DNA of 21,060 nucleotides, from NCBI GenBank assembly GCA_020718125.1, contig DYDC01000011.1, forward strand, positions 1-21,060, given 5' to 3'. The position numbers and the translations under genes were made by a program. This stretch comes from Methylacidiphilum sp. (GTDB taxonomy: Bacteria; Verrucomicrobiota; Verrucomicrobiia; CAIQCK01). Numbering within the stretch: the stretch's first letter is position 1; every line of letters begins with the position of its first letter. Below the pieces are notes generated by a model that did no database searches, was not told the origin of the DNA, and saw only the letters and a list, made by a program, of their open reading frames with translations. Shown here in pieces: positions 15,109 through 21,060 of the stretch.

Positions 15109-16559
15109 TGGCCTACGCATCGCTAAGGGAGTTTGTCGAACGGCTCGACCGCGAGGGCGAGTTGGTGCGCGTGCCGTTCGAGGTGGACCCGGAGTTGGAG
15201 ATCACGGAGTTCGCCGACCGGCAGATGAAAGCGCCCGGTGGCGGCAAGGCGCTCCTGTTCGAGAAGCCTAAAGGCTCGCGTTTCCCGCTTCTCATCAACG
15301 CTTTCGGTTCCGAGAAACGGATGTCGCTCGCGCTCGGCCGCACCGTAGAGGCGTGCGCGGCGGAACTGAAGTCGCTGCTGAAGGCGAAGCCGCCGACCAG
15401 CTTTGGCGAAGCCTTCGAGCTGCTCGGCACGGCGCTGGAATTGCGCCACGCGAAGCCGAAGCTTGTTGCCCACGGGCCGTGCAAGGAGATGCTGTTGCGC
15501 GACGCAACGCTCGACCTGGGCCGGCTGCCCATCCAGAAATGCTGGCCGCAGGACGCGGGGCGGTTCATCACGCTGCCGATGGTGTTTACGCAAGACCCGG
15601 ACACCGGTGCGCGCAACGTCGGGATGTATCGGATGCAGGTCATTGACCGCGCCACGACGTTCATGCACTGGCAGGCGCACAAGGTCGCCGCGCGCCACGG
15701 GCGGCGTTACATCGAGACGGGCCAGCGGATGCCGGTGGCCGTCTGCCTCGGCGGCGATCCGGTCTATACGTTCTGCGCCACCGCGCCACTGCCGGATGGC
15801 GTGGACGAGATGATGCTCGCGGGCTACCTGCGCCAGAAGTCGGTTGAGATGGTGAAATGCGAGACCGTCCCGCTGGAGGCGCCGGCCGATTGCGATTTCG
15901 TGTTGGAGGGCTACGTGGCCCCGAACGAGCCGCCCGGCATGGAAGGGCCGTTTGGCGACCACACCGGCTACTACACATTGCCGGAGGCGTATCCGCGTTT
16001 CCATGTCACCGCTATCACACACCGCAACGACGCGATCTATCCGAGCACGATCGTCGGCCGGCCGCCGATGGAGGATTTCTATCTCGGCGACGCGAGCGTG
16101 CGGTTGTTCCTGCCGGTGATGAAGATGAACTTTCCGGAGTTGGTGGACATCTACCTGCCGCCGGAGGGTGTCTTCCACAACATGGTGATCGTCTCGTTCA
16201 AGAAGGGTTTCCCGTATCACGCGATGAAGCTGATGCACGGCCTGTGGGGCATGGGCCAGATGATGTTCACCAAGTGCTTCATCATGGTGGACGCCGGCGT
16301 GAACGTGCGCGACATGAGCGAGGTGGCCTTCCGCGCCTGCGCGAACGTGGACCCGTCGCGCGACATCCTGCTCACCAAAGGTCCCGCCGACGTGCTCGAC
16401 CACGCCACGCCCGCGCTCGGCCTCGGCTCGAAGATGGGCATTGACGCTACGCACAAGCTGCCTGGCGAGCGGGACACGCGCCCGTGGCCGCCGATCATCG
16501 CGATGGACGCCGACGTGAAACGGCGGGTGGATGAATGGATGCGGCGGATCAAGACCTAG
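15108..16559 (+). CDS. ubiD: UbiD-family prenylated-FMN decarboxylase
   Basis: This 483-residue protein is close to the usual UbiD length. UbiD enzymes reversibly decarboxylate aromatic or unsaturated acids using prenylated FMN made by UbiX, in ubiquinone or menaquinone synthesis or aromatic metabolism. The cofactor and catalytic residues are visible: NVGMYRMQV supplies N170 and R175, and GMEGPFGDHTGYY supplies E279 and D284, matching the R-E-E/D triad of characterised members. The N-terminus SLREFVERLDREGELVRV is typical. No ubiX is in the window, so the exact pathway is open; a quinone role is plausible. The start ATG overlaps the VOC stop (TGATG). Confidence 0.93.
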   Translation: MAYASLREFVERLDREGELVRVPFEVDPELEITEFADRQMKAPGGGKALLFEKPKGSRFPLLINAFGSEKRMSLALGRTVEACAAELKSLLKAKPPTSFGEAFELLGTALELRHAKPKLVAHGPCKEMLLRDATLDLGRLPIQKCWPQDAGRFITLPMVFTQDPDTGARNVGMYRMQVIDRATTFMHWQAHKVAARHGRRYIETGQRMPVAVCLGGDPVYTFCATAPLPDGVDEMMLAGYLRQKSVEMVKCETVPLEAPADCDFVLEGYVAPNEPPGMEGPFGDHTGYYTLPEAYPRFHVTAITHRNDAIYPSTIVGRPPMEDFYLGDASVRLFLPVMKMNFPELVDIYLPPEGVFHNMVIVSFKKGFPYHAMKLMHGLWGMGQMMFTKCFIMVDAGVNVRDMSEVAFRACANVDPSRDILLTKGPADVLDHATPALGLGSKMGIDATHKLPGERDTRPWPPIIAMDADVKRRVDEWMRRIKT

Positions 16560-16566
16560 AACGCGC

Positions 16567-16761
16567 GTGAGCAAGAAGACAACACTCCGGAAAAGTTGCG
16601 GGCCTGCGTGGCGGGCCGCCGAAGCCGCCGGGATGGACATGTCGCTGGTCGAAAGCGCGCTGCGGAAAACCCCGGCAGAGCGGCTGCGTGCGCACGACCG
16701 CGCTTTGGCGACAGCGATGGCCTTGCGCAACGCAATGGAGGCGTATCGTGGAAAAGCTTGA
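16567..16761 (+). CDS. Small partner protein of the nucleotidyltransferase (putative antitoxin)
   Basis: This 64-residue protein starts at a GTG 8 nt after ubiD. It is basic at the N-terminus, then mainly helical (MDMSLVESALRKTPAERLRA, followed by HDRALATAMALRNAMEAY). Small proteins with a SLVE-x-L-x-K/LTP-x-ER-x-R-x-H pattern are often encoded directly before nucleotidyltransferase genes. It overlaps the next gene by 14 nt, the arrangement of a toxin-antitoxin or regulator-enzyme pair. Which partner is toxic, if any, cannot be told. The family recall is from memory and not verified. Confidence 0.65.
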   Translation: MSKKTTLRKSCGPAWRAAEAAGMDMSLVESALRKTPAERLRAHDRALATAMALRNAMEAYRGKA

Positions 16762-17266
16762 GTCATTGCTGGCAAGACTGATCCAGCATGAAGTGGAGTT
16801 CGTCGTGGTTGGGGGGTATGCCGCCGTGGCCCACGGTGTCACACTGGTGACCCAAGACATAGATGTTTGCTGCCGGTTCACGCCGGAGAACCTTGCCCGG
16901 CTGGAGGAGGCATTGGCTGACCTCCATCCCGTGCATCGTATGACGATTCCCCGCAGGCCATTCAATCTGGCGCGGGACTGGAGGCCGGGGTTGAACAACC
17001 TCTACTTGGAAACGGATTGGGGGCAGCTTGACTGCCTAAGTTCCGTTCTGGCGGTGGGAGACTTCGACGCGGTGCGCGAGCAGAGCGTTGAGATCGGATT
17101 GTCAAGCGGCCGATGTCCCGTGTTGGGGGTTGACGCGCTGATCAAGGCCAAGAAAGCGATGGGGCGGCTACAGGACAAATTGGCCGCAATCCAACTCATC
17201 GCCATACGGGAGCGAAAGAACCGGAAGAGGACGGCAAGCGGCAAGAGTCGCAAGGACCAGCCATAG
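16748..17266 (+). CDS. Nucleotidyltransferase-fold protein (MNT/AbiEii-like)
   Basis: This 172-residue protein has the polymerase-beta-type nucleotidyltransferase signature: VVVGGYAAVAHG (about 19-30) followed by TQDIDV with D37 and D39, and a likely third carboxylate D95 (GQLDCLS). Related proteins (AbiEii, MNT, DUF6036 type) transfer nucleotides to RNA or protein and act as toxins or antitoxins. The C-terminus is strongly basic (RERKNRKRTASGKSRK). The GTG at 16748 lies within the preceding small gene; the pair follows ubiD without a gap, so it may be carried on the same transcript. Confidence 0.82.
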   Translation: MEKLESLLARLIQHEVEFVVVGGYAAVAHGVTLVTQDIDVCCRFTPENLARLEEALADLHPVHRMTIPRRPFNLARDWRPGLNNLYLETDWGQLDCLSSVLAVGDFDAVREQSVEIGLSSGRCPVLGVDALIKAKKAMGRLQDKLAAIQLIAIRERKNRKRTASGKSRKDQP

Positions 17267-17272
17267 ACCTTT

Positions 17273-17296
17273 CGCCGCTGCGATGGTCTTGCGGCG
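17273..17296. terminator. Possible bidirectional hairpin between convergent genes
   Basis: CGCCGC (17273-17278) and GCGGCG (17291-17296) form a 6-bp GC stem with a 12-nt loop. It sits in the 42-bp gap between the nucleotidyltransferase and the convergent oxidoreductase pseudogene. No U-tract is clear, so the assignment is tentative. Confidence 0.3.
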
Positions 17297-17308
17297 TGTC
17301 TCGTTCCG

Positions 17309-18623
17309 TCAAATGTGCCACTGGCCCAGGCCGGGGCGGGAGAGAAGACGGTTGGCCTGGTCGCTGTTGGTGAAGCGTTCCCGCTGCGGGTCCCACGCCA
17401 GTTTCAGGCCGGTCTTCATCGCGATGTGGCCGATGATACAGAGGCTGCACGAGCGATGGCCCACTTCCACGGGCGCGATGGGCGTCTTCCGCGAACGGAC
17501 GCGGTCGAGGAAGTTCTGCTTGTGGTGTTTGCTTTCGACGAGATGGACCTCGCCGGGTTGAATCGCCGACGACAAGAGCGACTTGGGCTGCGCATCCACA
17601 CGGCCCGGATCAACAAAGACCCAGCCGTCGCTTCCTTCGAAAGTGATGCCCTGCGCGACCTTCTTCGAGTCCGCGCAGATTAACTTCACGCCGTTGGCGT
17701 AGGTGTATTCGATTTGGAACTCGCCATGCACGTCCCAGACGCCTTCGGTGGGGTAGGTGGCGCGGCCTGTGACGCCGACCGGGCCGGTGAACTCCATCCC
17801 CATGCCCCAGTGGGCGATGTCGAGATAGTGCGCGCCCCAGCCGGTGATCATGCCGAGACAGTAATCGCTCACGCGCAGCCAGCCGGGACGGTCGAGGCTC
17901 GTCTGCGGATGCACACGTTCCTCGGTGTAATCAGCCGACGGCGCGGGGCCGATCCACGTGTCGTAGTTCAACTCCGACGGCACGGGCATCGTGGCGCAGA
18001 CCGGTCCCCCGGGATCGGTGGGCAGGCCGACTTTGACGGTGTGCAGCTTGCCGATCCGTCCGCAGTTCGCATCCGAACCGGACGCGGCTGTTGGAACGAT
18101 GCTGCGAGCCGACCTGGAACACGCGCTAGCAGCGGTGGATGGTGTCGCTCAGGACGCGCCCCTCCTCAAGGCTGTAGGTCATCGGCTTCTGGGGGAAGAT
18201 GTCCTTGCCCGCCTTCGCCGCTTCGATGGCCGGGATGGCGTGCCAATGGTCCGGCGTGACGATCTGCACCACGTCAATGTCCGGCCGCGCGAGCAGTTCA
18301 CGGAAATCGCCGTGGGTCGCGCAGCCCTTGTAGGCGCCGCCGGGAGCGCTCGCCGCATACTTCTTCTCGACCGTGGCCTTGGCGTTCTGGAGGTGCTTCG
18401 CATCCACGTCGCAGACGACCACGACCTGGACGCCTGTGCGGCCCATGAGGTCGTTCAGGTCGCCCGTGCCCATCCGGCCCACGCCGATGCAGGCGACGGT
18501 GAGCCGGTTGCCGGGCGTGTCGGCGCCGAACACCGACGCCGGGAGCACGGGCGGCGCGCCGACAGCGCAGGCTGTCGCCTTCAGGAAACGGCGCCGGGTC
18601 ATGCGGATGCTTCGCTTCGTCAT
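17309..18623 (-). pseudogene. Broken Tat-exported Gfo/Idh/MocA oxidoreductase
   Basis: The reading starts at the ATG at 18623 after AAGGAG. A Tat signal (MTRRRFLKATACAVGAPPVL) leads into a Rossmann fold (VACIGVGRMGTGDL) and the substrate-site strand with QKP (DIFPQKPMTYSLEEGR). An in-frame TAG at 18128-18126 interrupts the protein just before RVFQVGSQHRSNSR, a motif of this family. The same frame continues to CEL at about 18063 and is then lost. One base on, at about 18061, the family sequence resumes as GRIGKLHTVKVGLPTDPGG and runs to the stop at 17309. About three codons appear to be replaced by one base, consistent with an 8-bp deletion. The result is an intact C-terminal half that cannot be made from the original start. 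It lies 22 nt downstream of an intact relative. Confidence 0.88.
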
Positions 18624-18645
18624 CACGAGTCACTCCTTATCGCGA

Positions 18646-20019
18646 TCAGATATATTTCGTCTTGCCGGGGACTGCGACCGGATAGACTCCGTCGGGGCCG
18701 GGCTTGACGGGCGGTTCCATGTCCATCCTGATCTCGCCCTGCGGCGGGAAGGCGAACTTGGATTTGAACGCGTCCTCCCACTTGAGCCGCTGGCCGCAAT
18801 AGACTGCGAGCTGGCCGAGCACGGCCGCCATGGTGGAGTCGGCAAGGATTTTGGCGCGCTGGAACGGTTTGCCTGCGCGGATGGACTCGATGAACTCCAG
18901 ATGCTGCTGCACGTAGGGCGACGTCTTCGACAGATCGGCGTCGGCTTTCCAGGTGACGTTGCCTTTGTGGTCGGTGAACGTCGGCGCTGCGAACGCCGCG
19001 AAGTTGCAACGGCCCTTGGTGCCGTGGAACACATCCTTGTTCGAGCCGAAGCAGCCCTGCGAGGTGCGGCATGAACCGTAGATGGCACGGCCGTCGGCGT
19101 ATTCATAGACGACGGAGTTGTGGTCGAACAACGTGCCCATGCTGCCTTGGAAATGCGTCGAGCGTCCGCCCATGCCGTAGGCTCGCACCGGCATCTCGTC
19201 CTTCAACGCCCAGAGCGCCGAATCAAGGTTGTGCACGAGTGACTGCAGGATATCGTCGCCGGAGAGCCATGTGAAATGATACCAGTTCCGGAACTGGTAT
19301 TCCATCTCGCTCCACTCCGGATTGCGCTCGATGAGCCTGAAGGGCGAGCGCAGGTAATCGCACTGGACGGCAATGATGTCACCGATCTCGCCGTCATGGA
19401 TGCGCTTGACCGCCTCGCGCCGGCCGAGGTGGTAGCGGTAGGTCACGCCGGCGAGGAAACCGGTGCCGTTCTTCCTGGAGAGTTCGTCGGCCTCCAGGAT
19501 CGTGTGGATGCCCGCGACGTCCACCGCGCCGGGCTTCTCAACAAAGACGTGCTTCTTCGCCTTCACGGCCGCCAGTCCATACTGCGCGTGGAACCGCGAG
19601 GCGCAGGCGATCAGGACGACGTCGCTGTTCTCGATGACGCCGCGATAGCCATCCAGCCCGGTGAACTGGCGGGACGGGTCCACCTGGATCCGTTTATCAT
19701 ACTTGTTGGTCAGCGCCTTGAGCGACGACTCGATCTTGTCGGGGAACAGGTCCGCGACCGCCGTGAGTTTTGTGTTCGAATCGCCGGTGAGCGCGTCGCT
19801 GGCGGCGCCGCTGCCGCGTCCACCGCAGCCGACGAGGCCGAGCCGGATGGTGCCGCTTTCGATGGCATGCGCGTAGCGGCTCACATCCAGCGCGCCGACG
19901 AGCGCAGTGCCGGCGACGGCAGCGGAGGTCTTCAGGAAATGGCGGCGGCTGAGCGGCGAAGCATTCTTGTTTTCGATGACAGCGGATTTCTGCGAGGCGG
20001 GGGATTCAAATGAACTCAT
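18646..20019 (-). CDS. Tat-exported Gfo/Idh/MocA-family oxidoreductase
   Basis: This 457-residue protein has a Tat signal (SPLSRRHFLKTSAAVAGTAL, residues 21-40) and the nucleotide-binding strand LGLVGCGGRGSG (about 60-71). The EKP motif follows (VFVEKPGAVD, near residue 150), with the C-terminal substrate-binding domain downstream (RNWYHFTWLSGDDILQSLVH, HNLDSALWAL). These enzymes oxidise or epimerise sugars and related polyols with NAD(P). Large families of Tat-exported members are common in Verrucomicrobiota and Planctomycetota. GGAGACCC precedes the ATG at 20019. It is first in a two-gene unit with the broken paralogue. The physiological substrate is unknown. Confidence 0.92.
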   Translation of the reverse strand: MSSFESPASQKSAVIENKNASPLSRRHFLKTSAAVAGTALVGALDVSRYAHAIESGTIRLGLVGCGGRGSGAASDALTGDSNTKLTAVADLFPDKIESSLKALTNKYDKRIQVDPSRQFTGLDGYRGVIENSDVVLIACASRFHAQYGLAAVKAKKHVFVEKPGAVDVAGIHTILEADELSRKNGTGFLAGVTYRYHLGRREAVKRIHDGEIGDIIAVQCDYLRSPFRLIERNPEWSEMEYQFRNWYHFTWLSGDDILQSLVHNLDSALWALKDEMPVRAYGMGGRSTHFQGSMGTLFDHNSVVYEYADGRAIYGSCRTSQGCFGSNKDVFHGTKGRCNFAAFAAPTFTDHKGNVTWKADADLSKTSPYVQQHLEFIESIRAGKPFQRAKILADSTMAAVLGQLAVYCGQRLKWEDAFKSKFAFPPQGEIRMDMEPPVKPGPDGVYPVAVPGKTKYI

Positions 20020-20058
20020 GGGTCTCCTTCGATTCTTTGATTAGAGCGTGTGCCGGCA

Positions 20059-20087
20059 TCCTAGAGCAGCGGACATTCCCTCCGCAA
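20059..20087 (-). promoter_or_regulatory. Candidate promoter and small palindrome upstream of the oxidoreductase
   Basis: On the minus strand TTGCGG (20087-20082) is followed after 17 bp by CTAGGA (20064-20059). The spacer holds GCGGA-CATTCCC-TCCGC (20069-20085 on the + strand), a 5-bp-arm palindrome whose centre resembles the ACATTCC core of the AddA-gene element. It may be an operator or a decayed repeat. Confidence 0.35.
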
Positions 20088-20133
20088 CGCCAAACACGAC
20101 GGCTGCTGGTATTTTTCCGACCCGACGCCCGCG

Positions 20134-20835
20134 CTACTTGTTGACGCGGAAGTTCACCAAGTCATAGTCCTGCATCACGTATTGCTTGCCCTCCAGGCGC
20201 TGCTTGCCGGCGCGCTTGGCCTCCGTCTCGCCGCCGGCCTCGATGAAGTCGCTGTAGCTGATCACCTCCGCGCGGATGAAGCCCTTCTGGATCGCCGTGT
20301 GGATGGCCGCGCCTGCTTCCACCGCCGTCGTGCCTTTGCGGATGGGCCACGCGCGGTTCTCCGGGCCGCCCACCGTCAGGAAACAGATGAAGCCGCTCTC
20401 CTTGAACGCCCGCACCATCAACGCCTCCGGGTCCTGCAACTCGGCCGGCTCCGCGATCGTCACCGGCTTGCTCGTGTGAAACCCGTGCGCCGCCACCGCC
20501 GCCACCTCCTCCGCGCTCAACCCGGCCGTGGACATCGGCCGCTCGCCCTCCAGATGCGCCTGCAGCTTCACCAACACCGCCTTCTCCGCGTCGGACGGAG
20601 CGCGCCCCAGCCGCGTCTCGATGAACTCCAGGTCCTTCAGGATCAGGTCGGCGAGGCTTTCGCGGCTCACGAGAATCGCGTCGGCCTCCAACGCCCCGTC
20701 TTCGCCGACCACGTCCACCTGCGCGCAAGCCTTCTTCTTCGCCTCGACCAGTTCATGGGTCTTGTCCATGCGCGGGTCCTTGATGTTGTGCTTGCCGACA
20801 ACGATGCCCGGAATGCCGATGACGCAAATTTTCAT
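20134..20835 (-). CDS. YchF-like DUF933/TGS protein lacking the GTPase core
   Basis: This 233-residue protein aligns at its C-terminus with the DUF933 (TGS-type) domain of the ribosome-associated ATPase YchF/OLA1: ICFLTVGGPENRAWPIRKGT (about 150-169), GFIRAEVISYSDFIEAGGE and EGKQYVMQDYDLVNFRV. The helical region before it (ADLILKDLEFIETRLGR) also resembles YchF. The G domain is reduced to a short N-terminal strand (MKICVIGIPGIVVGKHN). There is no normal P-loop and no DxxG or NxxE motif, and the length is about 130 residues short of YchF's 363. It probably cannot hydrolyse nucleotides and may be a ribosome-binding or regulatory relative. The ATG at 20835 is chosen; a GTG at 20841 is possible. 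Confidence 0.8.
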   Translation of the reverse strand: MKICVIGIPGIVVGKHNIKDPRMDKTHELVEAKKKACAQVDVVGEDGALEADAILVSRESLADLILKDLEFIETRLGRAPSDAEKAVLVKLQAHLEGERPMSTAGLSAEEVAAVAAHGFHTSKPVTIAEPAELQDPEALMVRAFKESGFICFLTVGGPENRAWPIRKGTTAVEAGAAIHTAIQKGFIRAEVISYSDFIEAGGETEAKRAGKQRLEGKQYVMQDYDLVNFRVNK

Positions 20836-20841
20836 GCACAC

Positions 20842-20870
20842 CGATTAAAGGAACCGCCCGCGATGGTCAA
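20842..20870 (-). promoter_or_regulatory. Strong candidate promoter giving a leaderless message
   Basis: On the minus strand TTGACC (20870-20865) is followed by a 17-bp spacer and TAATCG (20847-20842). Transcription starting about 7 nt further on would begin at or next to the A of the ATG at 20835. No Shine-Dalgarno sequence is present. Confidence 0.6.
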
Positions 20871-20916
20871 GGAAAGGTTGCGCCGGATTCGGCGCGGAAT
20901 CGGCTGCACGCCATGC

Positions 20917-21060
20917 TTGTCGGGAAATGGCGGAAGGTATAGACTGCGCGCCGTTATAGTTCGCACACCGGCGAAGGAAGGTGATGCAGCCGTATGCATG
21001 GTAACGGGCCGCGCAGGCTACCGGCTATTGCAACACCTGAACCGCCGGCCAATCGCGCAA
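20917..21060 (+). other. Promoter-like element and possible start of a truncated gene
   Basis: TTGTCG (20917-20922), a 15-bp spacer and TATAGA (20938-20943) are followed by CTGCGCGCC. This is the same layout as the other candidate promoters. GAAGGAAGG then precedes an ATG at 20985 that reads only MQPYAW before a stop. Two overlapping ATGs (20994 and 20998) start frames that stay open to the window end; neither is long enough to identify. Confidence 0.3.

Noticed and set aside
20985..21005. MQPYAW mini-ORF as a leader peptide
   Set aside because: It is too short, and the downstream gene it might control cannot be seen.
1..21060. CRISPR arrays, tRNA or rRNA genes, insertion sequences or prophage
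   Set aside because: I saw no regularly spaced repeats, RNA gene signatures, transposase, integrase or phage proteins.

Overview
The window is a GC-rich bacterial chromosome segment of about 21 kb. It carries no rRNA, tRNA, CRISPR array, transposase or phage gene that I can see. The gene content suggests Verrucomicrobiota (Pedosphaera/Limisphaerales-like), with Planctomycetota as the main alternative. The clues are Tat-exported Gfo/Idh/MocA oxidoreductases, a giant secreted DUF6259 protein, a stand-alone sensory-rhodopsin-transducer-like protein, a GTPase-less YchF relative and scattered 7-bp tandem repeats. This is inference from gene families; no marker gene is present.

Layout. (1) 3-6573 (+): an overlapping operon for an AddB-like nuclease (5' end outside the window), an AddA-like helicase-nuclease and a PHP-domain phosphoesterase. 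Both recombination genes carry in-frame repeat-type insertions. (2) 6785-7832 (+): an ORF that looks like a chimera (Tat-signal isomerase-like N-terminus joined to the last helix of an aquaporin), followed by an ASRT-family protein. (3) 7861-9153 (-): N-acetylglutamate synthase (argA), divergent from (4) 9278-12688 (+), a 1136-residue secreted glycosidase-like protein, with a compact two-way promoter region between them. (5) 12875-14336 (+): a HAD-NUDIX fusion overlapping folB, which may supply the steps from dihydroneopterin triphosphate to 6-hydroxymethyl-dihydropterin. (6) 14716-17266 (+): VOC protein, UbiD decarboxylase and a small ORF/nucleotidyltransferase pair of toxin-antitoxin type, tightly packed. 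(7) 17309-20019 (-): an intact Tat-exported Gfo/Idh/MocA oxidoreductase followed by a second one broken by a stop codon and a frameshift. (8) 20134-20835 (-): a YchF-like DUF933/TGS protein without its GTPase core, behind a promoter that predicts a leaderless transcript. The last 60 bases may begin another + strand gene.

The strongest leads are the HAD-NUDIX/folB unit as a dedicated folate branch, the exactly 75-bp in-frame palindromic element inside the AddA gene, the isomerase-aquaporin junction, a recurring promoter-like element (CTAT followed by CCGCGC-type sequence) ahead of several genes, and the recurrence of heptameric tandem repeats.
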